Shown piece by piece: positions 1 through 8,828 of a stretch of DNA of 64,000 nt; within the stretch, counting starts at the first letter, position 1; every line of letters starts with the position of its first letter. The translations under genes and the position numbers were made by a program. Under the pieces are notes generated by a model that had not been told where the DNA came from, did no database searches, and saw nothing but the letters and a program-made list of their open reading frames with translations. The stretch is from UBA2653 sp964572685 (lineage in GTDB: Bacteria > Pseudomonadota > Gammaproteobacteria > Legionellales > Legionellaceae): assembly GCA_964572685.1 (NCBI GenBank), contig CAZNFJ010000003.1:1-64000 (forward strand). Reading direction: 5' to 3'.

Positions 1-60
1 TGACAAAACCTTGAGTAAATCCTTTACAATACGGCCGGGTCCATATAAGTTGTCACTCAA
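1..60 (-). CDS. Partial ORF at window edge, unknown product
   Basis: Reading leftwards from a TTG at 58-60, an open frame continues off the window edge with residues beginning Leu/Met-Ser-Asp-Asn-Leu-Tyr-Gly-Pro-Gly-Arg-Ile-Val-Lys-Asp-Leu-Leu. The start lies two bases after the stop of the membrane protein gene at 63-1106, which would fit translational coupling. The Gly-rich stretch followed by an amphipathic helix loosely resembles the N-terminus of group 1 glycosyltransferases, but only 20 residues are visible, no ribosome binding site is obvious and the TTG start is unproven. Confidence 0.3.
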   Translation of the reverse strand, partial: MSDNLYGPGRIVKDLLKVLS

Positions 61-62
61 TA

Positions 63-1106
63 TTAGGTCTGAAAAATAATATTACTTTCCCATACGTTTT
101 CTTTTGCTAATCTTTGCGATTGACGTTTAAATAAAAAATAATCTTTAACGGACATGTTCTGCGTAACTATATTTTGAAAAATGTTCTCCTCCTCTTTCTT
201 AACTGAGATATATTCCTGTGCACTTTTAATCAAGGAAGGTAAGGCGACCCAAATAGATGTACCTGTCAAAACTTTAAATAAAAGTATTGACAACCATGCG
301 TTCGCAGGCAATACCAGAAGTCCCGTTAGAAATCCCATGCCAAGCGCAAATTGCGTAATAAATAAAGCACCTTGAAACAATGTTGTCAAGCCCATCTCGG
401 GTTGATTGTAAACATCATAAAGTGTCTTTAAACCTATATAAACAGCTGCTTTCAAAAACATGATGGCATTGAGCATCTCATCACCTAAAGAAAGAAAATT
501 TAATAACAACATGGTCAATAAAATTGCCGTTGTTAAATCTAAGTATATCTGCGCCAAAATTAAATCCCAATCTAGTTTTTTATGCATGACGGTTCTTTCG
601 TAAATCTCTAAACAATGCATCACTAAATTATTCCAATAAGAAAAACAAAAATTTAAAAAAAACAAAGTTGGAACCCAAGTGACAGGAAGACATGTTAAAA
701 CCGACAAAATTAATAAAAGTTCAAGGCTGAAATTAATGGTTCTTAGAGCTATCAAATGATTGTCCACTATGTTTTTGTCTTCTATCAAATACCATTGATA
801 CCATTCATAAAAAATCACAATCGATTTTAAAATCAAATAATAAGTAGGCAACATCGTTGGAAATAGCTTAATAATTTCAATACAATCATCATCTAAGAGA
901 AACAAGTTAAAAAGTGCACTTGAACCCATCTGATAAAGCGCAAAAATACCAAGCGCATACCAAAATCCACAAAAAGCCAAGTTGATAAAATTTCTAAAAT
1001 TTTTGAGTAACTCTGGTGCTTTTGTGTTTTGGTAGGCCGTTAAGTTAGAGGATGTATAAATGGTGACTGTCGAAAAATAGCCTAGATTAATGAGAGAATA
1101 AAACAT
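63..1106 (-). CDS. Multi-pass membrane protein of unknown function
   Basis: A 347-residue protein with about seven or eight hydrophobic segments spread over residues 1-300 and a charged tail of about 50 residues (Ser-Val-Lys-Lys-Glu-Glu-Glu, then several Lys/Arg/Gln) that probably faces the cytoplasm. No catalytic motif or family signature was recognised. It is rich in Leu, Phe, Tyr and Trp, and AT-rich, like accessory membrane proteins of intracellular bacteria. It is transcribed divergently from dksA and may be coupled to an open frame at the window edge. It could be a transporter-like or polysaccharide-related membrane protein; no function is assigned. Confidence 0.75.
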   Translation of the reverse strand: MFYSLINLGYFSTVTIYTSSNLTAYQNTKAPELLKNFRNFINLAFCGFWYALGIFALYQMGSSALFNLFLLDDDCIEIIKLFPTMLPTYYLILKSIVIFYEWYQWYLIEDKNIVDNHLIALRTINFSLELLLILSVLTCLPVTWVPTLFFLNFCFSYWNNLVMHCLEIYERTVMHKKLDWDLILAQIYLDLTTAILLTMLLLNFLSLGDEMLNAIMFLKAAVYIGLKTLYDVYNQPEMGLTTLFQGALFITQFALGMGFLTGLLVLPANAWLSILLFKVLTGTSIWVALPSLIKSAQEYISVKKEEENIFQNIVTQNMSVKDYFLFKRQSQRLAKENVWESNIIFQT

Positions 1107-1135
1107 AATAGAATAACTTTATAATAAAAGGAACA

Positions 1136-1144
1136 TGCTATAAT
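1136..1144 (+). promoter_or_regulatory. Extended -10 promoter element upstream of dksA
   Basis: The sequence TGCTATAAT is a full extended -10 match (TGn plus a perfect TATAAT). No good -35 hexamer lies 16-18 bases upstream, as expected for extended -10 promoters. Transcription would start near 1151 and run through a hairpin at 1239-1266 towards dksA. Inferred from sequence only. Confidence 0.45.
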
Positions 1145-1238
1145 TGGACAGTATTATATCTTTTCTTTTAGACAACTATCAAGCGAACTGAATGATACAG
1201 ATTTGAATTCACAAAATGATAACGCACTAGTGACGACC

Positions 1239-1266
1239 AGTATAGAATAGTCTATACTACTTTTTT
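1239..1266 (+). terminator. Hairpin plus T-run in the dksA leader (terminator or attenuator)
   Basis: AGTATAGA and TCTATACT form an 8-bp perfect stem around the loop ATAG (1239-1258), followed by a run of six T at 1261-1266. This has the form of an intrinsic terminator but lies upstream of dksA in the dksA direction. It would therefore either end a short transcript from the 1136-1144 promoter or attenuate dksA expression. The stem is AT-rich, so efficiency may be modest. Confidence 0.5.
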
Positions 1267-1305
1267 GAGTATCCAATAATTAATCTGAAGACGAAATAAG
1301 TGAGT

Positions 1306-1743
1306 ATGAACGTGAAAACAGATACAATGGTCAATATGGGCATCGATGCTTACATAGAAGCCCCCGGTGAGGAATACATGAATGAAAAGCAAATTGCTCA
1401 CCTTGAAAAAATTTTATTAGCGTGGCGAAAATCACTCATGGAAGAAGTGGATAGAACCGTGACCCACTTAAAAGATGAAGCTGCAAATTATCCCGATCCT
1501 TCTGATAGGGCCAGCCAAGAAGAAGAGTTTAGCATTGAATTACGTACTCGTGACCGCGAACGCAAACTTATCAAAAAGATTGAAGATGCACTTGAAAGAT
1601 TACGTGAAGAAGATTTTGGTTATTGCGAGGCTTGTGGCATCGAAATTGGTATGAAACGATTAGAAGCGCGCCCTACTGCCACTCTGTGTATTGACTGCAA
1701 AACATTATCCGAACTCAAAGAAAAACAAAATCAAGGCAATTAA
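1306..1743 (+). CDS. dksA: RNA polymerase-binding transcription factor DksA
   Basis: DksA enters the secondary channel of RNA polymerase and, with ppGpp, redirects transcription away from rRNA and ribosomal promoters. The 145-residue product has the coiled coil with the tip acidic residues Asp64 and Asp67 (motif YPDPSDRASQEEEF), equivalent to the functionally essential tip aspartates of E. coli DksA. It also has a C4 zinc finger, Cys107/Cys110/Cys128/Cys131, and the conserved LEARPTA and KTL segments. The ATG at 1306 was chosen; a GTG at 1300 would add two residues. The stop codon overlaps that of the convergent waaA. A hairpin upstream may attenuate it. In Legionella, DksA is a known part of the stringent/differentiation response. 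Confidence 0.97.
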   Translation: MNVKTDTMVNMGIDAYIEAPGEEYMNEKQIAHLEKILLAWRKSLMEEVDRTVTHLKDEAANYPDPSDRASQEEEFSIELRTRDRERKLIKKIEDALERLREEDFGYCEACGIEIGMKRLEARPTATLCIDCKTLSELKEKQNQGN

Positions 1744-3005
1744 ACCACAAGATTTTCTTCAATCCCCTGCATATGTTTTTCCAAACTGCCTTGATATCGC
1801 TTAAAGACATCAAGGCGTTTTTTTTCTAGGCCAGGTTGTTTTTCTGGTTCTTGAAGTACCACTTGCATATATTTCAATAATTCATGATTATCTTCGACCA
1901 CATCAAGGACCCCTTCTTGCGTCAATAATCGAACCAAATCATGTTGGTTGTGAGTATAAGGCCCTGTACACGCTGGCACCCCAAATACCAAAGGCTCTAA
2001 TAGATTATGCCCACCAATGGGGACAAGACTTCCGCCAACAAAAGCCATATCGGCAATCGAATAAAGACTACTCAACCACCCCATGCGATCCACCAATAAA
2101 ACATCTAGACTTTCCTCTAAGGTTCCATTCGATAATCGCCTGACCTCACCGCTATTGGATTGTTTTAATAATTGATAAACCGCATCAAAACGATCTGGAT
2201 GTCTTGGGACGATAATCAATAATAAATTTGGATTGATTAAATGCAACGAGGACCACACCTTTAAAATTTGTTCTTCCTCTCCTGCGTGCGTACTACCGAC
2301 AACCCAAATCAAACGGTTGGAGTGGTTAACTTTAAAATTATGCCAAAATTCACATTGTGTTTCATTCATGACAGGCACTTGAAATTTTAGGTTCCCCGCT
2401 ATCTCAAGTTGTGATGCATTAGCCCCAATATTTAAAAAACGAAGTCTGTCTTGCTCACTTTGAACATATATTTTAGTAAACCCGGTCATTAACCATTTCC
2501 AGAACCAAACCATTTTTAGATACCGCGGATATGAACGGTTTGAAATTCTGGCATTAGCCAGTATGATAGGAATATGTCGTTGCTGGCAACTGAAAATAAT
2601 ACCCGGCCAAAGCTCGGTTTCCAGAACAATTAACATTTTCGGTTGTCTATCATTTAAAAAGCGCTGAAGTGCAAATGGAAAATCAAAAGGACAGTATTGA
2701 TGAAACACACGCTCACCCCACAGACGTTTGACTTGCTCAGAACCTGTGGGTGTCATGGTAGTGATCAGAACACGAAGCCTTTTTGCTAAACAAGCCTCAA
2801 TCATTGAAGAGGCTGCAACCACCTCTCCTACGGATACCGCATGAAACCATAAATCCACAGGTTGATGGCTCTGATAAAAACCAAAACGCTCAGACCATCG
2901 TTGTCGGTAGGCTGGTTGTTTTTTTCCCTTCACCCATAAAATCATGACAATAAAAGGAGTTGCTACATATCCGAATAGACGATAAATCAACATAAAAAGC
3001 TTCAC
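1740..3005 (-). CDS. waaA: 3-deoxy-D-manno-octulosonic acid (Kdo) transferase
   Basis: WaaA adds Kdo from CMP-Kdo to lipid IVA at the inner face of the inner membrane, starting the LPS core. The 421-residue length is typical. The N-terminal hydrophobic anchor (residues 1-25) precedes the acceptor-binding Rossmann domain with HAVSVGEV (catalytic Glu) and the conserved ETELWPG segment. The C-terminal GT-B domain shows GSTHAGEEE and GGHNLLEP, the CMP-Kdo site. It converges on dksA, with the stop codons overlapping, and diverges from djlA across a 70-base gap. Lipid A precursor genes lie elsewhere in this window (lpxA, fabZ). Confidence 0.96.
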   Translation of the reverse strand: MKLFMLIYRLFGYVATPFIVMILWVKGKKQPAYRQRWSERFGFYQSHQPVDLWFHAVSVGEVVAASSMIEACLAKRLRVLITTMTPTGSEQVKRLWGERVFHQYCPFDFPFALQRFLNDRQPKMLIVLETELWPGIIFSCQQRHIPIILANARISNRSYPRYLKMVWFWKWLMTGFTKIYVQSEQDRLRFLNIGANASQLEIAGNLKFQVPVMNETQCEFWHNFKVNHSNRLIWVVGSTHAGEEEQILKVWSSLHLINPNLLLIIVPRHPDRFDAVYQLLKQSNSGEVRRLSNGTLEESLDVLLVDRMGWLSSLYSIADMAFVGGSLVPIGGHNLLEPLVFGVPACTGPYTHNQHDLVRLLTQEGVLDVVEDNHELLKYMQVVLQEPEKQPGLEKKRLDVFKRYQGSLEKHMQGIEENLVV

Positions 3006-3076
3006 AGTAATCCTTAATCGACTTCAGAGGGGTTGCTCGTGTATAATATAAGTATTTTAATCATGTGTATGGATTT

Positions 3077-3898
3077 ATGCAAATTCTTGGTAAAATCATC
3101 GGAAGTTCTTTAGGATTTATCATGGCAGGTCCCATTGGCGCCATTATTGGTGTGATGATTGGGAACATGTTTGATAAGGGCTTATCGCAGCATCTGTCTC
3201 AATCCTTTGGGCATTTTCATCGTGAGAAAAGAGAAACCGTCACAGCTGCATTTATTAAAACCAGCGCCTGTCTGATGGGTTTTTTTGCCAAAGCAGATGG
3301 GAGAGTATCTGAGCAAGAAATTGAATATGCCAATCAGATTTTTAAAGAACTCAAACTGACTGCTGAACAAACACAAAATGCTAAAGAATGGTTTACAAGT
3401 AGTAAAAATGGCCAGGTTGGTTTGGATGACCAAATCCGCATGCTACAGTATCTGAAAGAAAAAAATGTCTTTTTGTGTAAAAACTGCTTAGACATTAGTT
3501 TCCAAATGATTAAAATTGATGGAATGAATGCTGATAAAGTTCGTTTTTTAAACTTAATTTTAAATGCTTTAGGTTTTGCTCCCATAGAAACCATGTTCTC
3601 TCAATCTGAATTTTGGGAAGAATTTCAAAATCAAGCAAGAAACCACTCTTACCAACATCAGGCACCACCTTCTCATCCTACAAAGAACCGACTAGAGGAA
3701 GCATTTAATACTTTAAATTTAACATTCAATGCTACTCAAACAGAAGTGAAAAAATCCTATCGAAAGCTTATGAGTCAATATCACCCAGATAAAATGATGG
3801 CTAAAGGTGCTTCAACAGAAGAAATCAAGAAAGCTACGGAGAAAACCCAGCAAATTAGTAAAGCTTATGAACTAATTTGCTCGGCCAAGGGTTGGTAA
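3077..3898 (+). CDS. djlA: Membrane-anchored co-chaperone DjlA (TerB and J domains)
   Basis: DjlA is an inner-membrane DnaK co-chaperone; its J domain stimulates the DnaK ATPase. The N-terminus (MQILGKIIGSSLGF...) matches the single dimerising transmembrane segment of E. coli DjlA, which sets the start at the ATG at 3077 rather than the GTG at 3065. A TerB-like domain with the acidic DGRVSEQE and DGMN segments follows at residues 60-175. The C-terminal J domain has YRKLMSQYHPDKMMAKG with the essential HPD triad. Length is 273 aa, as in the family. The stop abuts the stop of the convergent lipase gene. Confidence 0.95.
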   Translation: MQILGKIIGSSLGFIMAGPIGAIIGVMIGNMFDKGLSQHLSQSFGHFHREKRETVTAAFIKTSACLMGFFAKADGRVSEQEIEYANQIFKELKLTAEQTQNAKEWFTSSKNGQVGLDDQIRMLQYLKEKNVFLCKNCLDISFQMIKIDGMNADKVRFLNLILNALGFAPIETMFSQSEFWEEFQNQARNHSYQHQAPPSHPTKNRLEEAFNTLNLTFNATQTEVKKSYRKLMSQYHPDKMMAKGASTEEIKKATEKTQQISKAYELICSAKGW

Positions 3899-4840
3899 TT
3901 ATTCAAAGTTGAGTTTCATTTTTTTTAAGAGTTCATAGATGGTGTCGGCCATGATCACATGAGCATGTGCCGTTGGATGGTATAAATCAAAGAATAAATA
4001 ACCATAACAACGCTCATCTAGAACTTGTCCTTGATGTTGAATCGTAGATAAAAACAAAGAATGCTTTAAAGACTTCATTGATTGAGGTTCATCCTCAAGT
4101 TCACTACAAGTTGAGACCACGTTGGTAAAACCATATTGAGCAGGATGCTCAATAAGATCATCCATCACGACCGTCACATCATAATCGATGAAGGTCACTT
4201 CTGGATAAGCGGTTTTTAGTTGTTGGGTCAATTGCTTTAAGCGCCGATTATGCTCCAAAGACATATAACCCAACTCCTTAACGGCATCATACTCTATCGC
4301 TGCTGGAACTCTAGATAAGTTGGGGATATTTAACAACATCACCTGTTTAGCACCATGCCTAATGAGATTTTCCACATTCAATCGAATACCATTGATTACC
4401 GCATCCACAACTTCATCAGGATTATCTGGTAAATTAAAGTAATTGTTAGCGCCAATCCAAACCACATAAAGAGAATCCTCAAAAGCAGTTTGATTATTAG
4501 CATCCAAATAAGTTTGAATCTGATTACTCAAAGAAAATTCACCGTCATCGGCTTTTTCCTCTAAGGCGATACCTGCACCGCCGAATGCATAATCAACTAG
4601 ATGTGCTTGACCATTAACTGGATACAGTTTATCCATTAATAGTTCAATCCAGACAGGTCCATTGGTAAAACGGCCTTCATAATAAGGAGGAGACATGGGT
4701 AACTGATGTTCCATATACTCATATAAGTTTCCGTTATCCGATAAACTGTCACCAAATACAACCACCTGATGAATGGGTGCAGCAACTGCAAAACCACATA
4801 AACTCACTAATAACATCAATGAAGAAATCAGATATTTCAT
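3899..4840 (-). CDS. Secreted GDSL/SGNH lipase (lysophospholipase-like)
   Basis: A 313-residue SGNH hydrolase. A typical signal peptide (Lys then a Leu/Val-rich core, Ala-x-Ala site near residue 20) predicts export. Block I is FGDSLSDNGN with nucleophile Ser32, the block II Gly lies in YAFGGAGI, block III is WIGANNYF, and block V is DLYHPTAHAH with Asp285 and His288 completing the triad. The family includes the Legionella phospholipases/acyltransferases PlaA, PlaC and PlaD; which of these it is closest to cannot be decided by eye. It lies 44 bases downstream of the helicase gene, with an AAGGTGG ribosome site, so it is probably co-transcribed. Substrate specificity is not inferable. Confidence 0.92.
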   Translation of the reverse strand: MKYLISSLMLLVSLCGFAVAAPIHQVVVFGDSLSDNGNLYEYMEHQLPMSPPYYEGRFTNGPVWIELLMDKLYPVNGQAHLVDYAFGGAGIALEEKADDGEFSLSNQIQTYLDANNQTAFEDSLYVVWIGANNYFNLPDNPDEVVDAVINGIRLNVENLIRHGAKQVMLLNIPNLSRVPAAIEYDAVKELGYMSLEHNRRLKQLTQQLKTAYPEVTFIDYDVTVVMDDLIEHPAQYGFTNVVSTCSELEDEPQSMKSLKHSLFLSTIQHQGQVLDERCYGYLFFDLYHPTAHAHVIMADTIYELLKKMKLNFE

Positions 4841-4884
4841 AACACCACCTTCACATCTAATCGAATTAAAAAATTATAAAAGTT

Positions 4885-6633
4885 TTATATCATGTCTGAT
4901 TGCATCTTTAAATGCAATTGCCGACCACATACCCAAGCTTTTTTCAAATGTTCCACTGTATTTTGTGGTAAGCTGCTTGGCAATAATACCGTTGCATGTT
5001 CATCATAGATTTTCAAACCATTAATTTGTGAGCCTGGGATGCCACCCTCATTAGCAAGCGCTCCAATAATTTGACCAGGACGTACACCATGACTTCGACC
5101 CACAGCAATTCGATATAAAACTTGTTGTCCACGGCTGCTTCGACCAAAATCTTTTTCTTTGAAGCTTCGGTCACTTCGGTCACTTCGGTCACTTCGGTCA
5201 CTTCGGTCACTTCGGTCCCGGCGACGTTCTCTGTCACGATCACGTGGTTTAGAAAAACCAAATTGATCTCGTTCCGGGGAGCTATTGGCAACGACATCAT
5301 AAGGAGATGGCGCATTCAATACCCAATGTTCCTCATTCAAATGCATTTTTGCCAAGGTAATCGCTAAATTTTTCCAATCATATTCTTGTTCATTCACCAA
5401 TTTTTCAAAAGCTTGTTGATAGTCAGTGGAAAAAGGTTGCTGCATATTGGCTTTAAGATTTTCAATGAATTGGTCTTGTTGCTTTAATTGGATAAATTCA
5501 TTGGTTGGCACCATCATTTTTTGAATTTTTTGTTGGGTGTGTCGTTCAATGATATTCAAAAAACGCGCTTGTTTTGGTTCAACAAATAAAATACTTTGTC
5601 CGGTACGTCCAGCACGTCCTGTTCGTCCAATTCGATGTACATAAGTTTCAGGATCTCCTGGAACATCGTAGTTAATGACTTGTGTGACTTGTGATACGTC
5701 AAGTCCTCGCGCAGCGATATCGGTTGCAACCAATACATCAGCGCCACCTCGTCTGAATTGCTGAATCAATCGTTCACGCATGGCTTGCGCTAAATCACCG
5801 TTTAAAGCAATGGCACGAATACCCGAATTGACTAAAGCTTCTGCCAAAACTTCGGTTTGTTGCTTGGTACGAACAAATACAATTTTTGCACCCTCTTCAG
5901 CGATTTGTAATAACTTAATCAAAGCATCTGTTTTTTGTGGTGCAGAAGCAAACAAGAAAAATTGTTGTATTTTTGGCATTAATAACTTTTCTGCTTGAAT
6001 TTCAACAATCACAGGTTGATTCAAATAACGACTCACTAATTGACGAATGCGTGGTGGCATGGTAGCAGAAAACAAAGCAGTTTGACGCGACGCAGGCATA
6101 TTTTCCATAATACTTTCAACATCATCCACGAAGCCCATACGTAACATTTCGTCGGCTTCATCAAGAACAAAGTATTCGATTTGATTTAAAACCAATGTAC
6201 CTTGCTTAATATGATCAATAATTCGCCCAGGCGTTCCGACAACAATCGAGCAACCTTTCTTCAATTGGCGAATTTGTGGTTGATAAGATTGGCCACCACA
6301 TAAAGCAACCATCTCAATTTTTGCGATGTGCTTGGTTAAATCACGAATATGTTGCTCAACTTGAAGTGCTAATTCTCGAGTTGGTGTAACAATTAAAGCT
6401 TTGGGTAAAGTTGCAATTTTATTTTGGGATATTTTTTGAATCATGGGCAAAGCAAAAGCGGCTGTTTTGCCTGTTCCAGTTTGCGCAAGTCCTAAAACAT
6501 CTTTACCTTCTAGTAAGGCAGGTATGGTTTGTAGTTGAATAGGGGTCGGTGTTTCAAAGCCCATGGCTTGCAAAGCTGACATAATTGAATCAGCAAATTG
6601 AAAATCAGAAAAGTTTTGTATCAAATTAGGCAT
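4885..6633 (-). CDS. deaD: DEAD-box ATP-dependent RNA helicase (DeaD/CsdA type)
   Basis: This helicase unwinds short RNA duplexes during ribosome assembly and mRNA turnover, especially in the cold. The 582-residue product starts at the ATG at 6633 (MPNLIQNF); upstream in-frame codons give no family match. Visible motifs are the Q motif (TPTPIQLQ), motif I AQTGTGKT at 50-57, DEAD at 158-161, SAT, and HRIGRTGRAGR. An Arg/Asp/Ser-rich linker includes a nucleotide-level 9-bp tandem repeat (about residues 472-489), and the C-terminal DbpA-type RNA-binding domain (GRSHGVRPGQIIGALANEGG) follows. A GDSL lipase gene lies just downstream. Confidence 0.95.
   Translation of the reverse strand: MPNLIQNFSDFQFADSIMSALQAMGFETPTPIQLQTIPALLEGKDVLGLAQTGTGKTAAFALPMIQKISQNKIATLPKALIVTPTRELALQVEQHIRDLTKHIAKIEMVALCGGQSYQPQIRQLKKGCSIVVGTPGRIIDHIKQGTLVLNQIEYFVLDEADEMLRMGFVDDVESIMENMPASRQTALFSATMPPRIRQLVSRYLNQPVIVEIQAEKLLMPKIQQFFLFASAPQKTDALIKLLQIAEEGAKIVFVRTKQQTEVLAEALVNSGIRAIALNGDLAQAMRERLIQQFRRGGADVLVATDIAARGLDVSQVTQVINYDVPGDPETYVHRIGRTGRAGRTGQSILFVEPKQARFLNIIERHTQQKIQKMMVPTNEFIQLKQQDQFIENLKANMQQPFSTDYQQAFEKLVNEQEYDWKNLAITLAKMHLNEEHWVLNAPSPYDVVANSSPERDQFGFSKPRDRDRERRRDRSDRSDRSDRSDRSDRSFKEKDFGRSSRGQQVLYRIAVGRSHGVRPGQIIGALANEGGIPGSQINGLKIYDEHATVLLPSSLPQNTVEHLKKAWVCGRQLHLKMQSDMI
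5166..5219. repeat. 9-bp tandem repeat inside deaD
   Basis: Five perfect copies of TTCGGTCAC (5166-5210) are followed by a sixth with two changes. On the coding strand each unit encodes Asp-Arg-Ser. Because the unit is a multiple of three, slippage changes only the length of the linker and not the frame. Confidence 0.95.
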
Positions 6634-6755
6634 GGTAAAATCCAGGTGAAAAAAAATGAGATGATTGTGCTTCAAATAAAAAAAGAAACCAATTCTAACA
6701 CATTTTTTAAAAAAAATCTTCCAATCAAACGATTTTTTTTACCAAAACATATTTT

Positions 6756-8765
6756 CTAGATGATTAATGCCAAACGAACTGCTTGTTCAATGGCCTGTTT
6801 GGCATCCAACTCTCGGGCCTGATACGCCCCCCCTAAACGATGAATTACCGAACGCCGTGTTCGCAATTTTTCATACAATTGAAGTTCAGATTCTTGACCC
6901 GCACAAATAATGATAGAATCTACAGCCAAGAGATATTGCTGATGATGGAGTTTATAATGAAGACCTTTATCATCAATTTGAAGATACTCCACTCCGGATA
7001 TACTTTTTACCTCATGATTTTTAAGAACCTGTCGATGAATCCACCCAGTGGTTTTCCCTAGATGTGCTCCAATAGGTGTTTGTTTTCGCTGCAAAAGCGT
7101 GATGTTTAATGAAGATATTTTTCTCTGTCTCTTATCAAGACCTCCACGCTGAGATAATGTTGTGTCTATTCCCCATTCTTGATAAAAGTCTTGATGTTTT
7201 CCTAATAAGAAGGTCGCAACATCAATGCCAATCCCCCCCGCCCCCATAATCGCAATACGTTTGCCCAAGGGCTTGATCCCTTCAATGGCATCGATATAAG
7301 TCATGACCTTTGGATGTTCAATACCCAATATGTCTGGTTTTCGCGGATGAACGCCTGTCGCGATAATAATTTCATCAAAATCTTGTAGCATTTGAGGTGT
7401 TGCAGAGCAATTTAAATGAATATGAACCCCCCACTTTTCAAGCTGTGCCATAAAGTAATCAATGGTGGCTTGATATTCTTGCTTGCCAGGCACTTTTTTA
7501 GCCAAATTAAATTGACCACCTAATTCATTTCTTTTTTCAAACAAGGTGACATAGTGCCCCCGCTCTGCGGCTGTTTTAGCAAAAGCAAGGCCGGCGGGTC
7601 CGCCGCCCACAACCGCCAGTCGTTTTGGATGATGCACGGTATTTGAAACCATCTCCTGTTCACGACAAGCAAAAGGATTAACTAAACAGGAGGCTACTTT
7701 TCGCTTAAAAACTTGATCAAGGCATGCTTGGTTACAAGCAATACAAACATTGATAAGATGAGATTGCCCTAAACGCGCTTTTTCCACCCATTGCGGATCT
7801 GCTAAAAATGGCCGCGCCATCGCTACCATATCCGCCATGCCAGATGAAATAATGTGTTCGGCTTGTTCAGGACGATTGATACGATTTACCGCAATCAAAG
7901 GTAAATACACTTCTTTTTTTAAATGCTCCGTGACAAATGTAAATGCACCATTAGGTACCATTGAAGCAATAGTTGGAATGCGTGCTTCATGCCAGCCAAT
8001 TCCGGTATTTATAAGATTTATTCCTTCCATCTCTAAAGCCTTTGCCAGCAAGACCACCTCTTCCCAAGAGGAACCATCAGCTATCAAATCAACCATAGAT
8101 AAACGAAAAATAATAATAAAATCAGCGCCAACAGCAGCTCGAACTGCGCGCACAATCTCTAAAGGGAAACGAATGCGATTTTGATAACTCCCCCCCCATT
8201 CATCTGTCCGTTGATTCGTGTGAGTGGCAATAAACTGATTAATCAAATAACCTTCGCTACCCATGATTTCAATTCCGTCATAGCCGACAGATTTTGCAAG
8301 CATAGCACTTTGACTAAAGCCTTTAATGGTTCGATAAATACCGCGTTTACTCATACGCCAAGGTTTAAAGATATTAATAGGCGCTTGAATTGCACTTGGT
8401 GCAACATTCCAGGGATGATAACCATATCGTCCTGCATGTAATAGTTGCAGAATGATTTTGGTATCAGATTCATGAATTTTATCAGTTAATAACTGGTGCT
8501 TTTGAGCATCTTTATAATTCGAAAATGTCGCAGACAAAGGAGACAACATGCCCCACCAGTTTGGAGAAAAACCGCCGGTGATGATCATGCCGACCCCAGC
8601 TTGAGCTCGTTGCTGATAAAAAGCAGCCAAAGCCTCAAAACTTTTATTTTCTTCAAGCCCGGTATGCATTGAACCCATTACCACACGATTAGCCACGGTG
8701 GTAAAACCCAAATCTAACGGTTGAAATAATGAAGGAAAAAAAGATTCTTGATGTAAAAAAGGCAT
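6756..8765 (-). CDS. fadH: 2,4-dienoyl-CoA reductase (NADPH)
   Basis: FadH reduces 2,4-dienoyl-CoA to enoyl-CoA so that unsaturated fatty acids with even-positioned double bonds can pass through beta-oxidation. The 669-residue length equals the E. coli enzyme. An Old Yellow Enzyme TIM barrel with FMN (residues 1-330) is followed by the 4Fe-4S cysteine cluster CIACNQACLDQ...SCLVNPFAC and an FAD/NAD(P) domain with GGGPAGLAFA and MGAGGIGIDVA. It sits 63 bases downstream of purA in the same direction with no obvious terminator between them. Fatty-acid use fits an intracellular bacterium, but this is inference. Confidence 0.95.
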   Translation of the reverse strand: MPFLHQESFFPSLFQPLDLGFTTVANRVVMGSMHTGLEENKSFEALAAFYQQRAQAGVGMIITGGFSPNWWGMLSPLSATFSNYKDAQKHQLLTDKIHESDTKIILQLLHAGRYGYHPWNVAPSAIQAPINIFKPWRMSKRGIYRTIKGFSQSAMLAKSVGYDGIEIMGSEGYLINQFIATHTNQRTDEWGGSYQNRIRFPLEIVRAVRAAVGADFIIIFRLSMVDLIADGSSWEEVVLLAKALEMEGINLINTGIGWHEARIPTIASMVPNGAFTFVTEHLKKEVYLPLIAVNRINRPEQAEHIISSGMADMVAMARPFLADPQWVEKARLGQSHLINVCIACNQACLDQVFKRKVASCLVNPFACREQEMVSNTVHHPKRLAVVGGGPAGLAFAKTAAERGHYVTLFEKRNELGGQFNLAKKVPGKQEYQATIDYFMAQLEKWGVHIHLNCSATPQMLQDFDEIIIATGVHPRKPDILGIEHPKVMTYIDAIEGIKPLGKRIAIMGAGGIGIDVATFLLGKHQDFYQEWGIDTTLSQRGGLDKRQRKISSLNITLLQRKQTPIGAHLGKTTGWIHRQVLKNHEVKSISGVEYLQIDDKGLHYKLHHQQYLLAVDSIIICAGQESELQLYEKLRTRRSVIHRLGGAYQARELDAKQAIEQAVRLALII

Positions 8766-8828
8766 ACGATTCCTTGCGTCAAATCAAGTTATCAGTATGC
8801 CTAATTCAAATGAAAATGGCAAACAGAC

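Noticed and set aside
5166..5219. CRISPR-like array
   Set aside because: Units are 9 bp, contiguous, without spacers and inside a coding sequence.
5013..5367. Two small open frames with (Val-Thr-Glu)n or (Ser-Val-Thr)n repeats over the deaD 9-bp repeat
   Set aside because: They are other-frame readings of the tandem repeat inside deaD; no ribosome site, no independent support.
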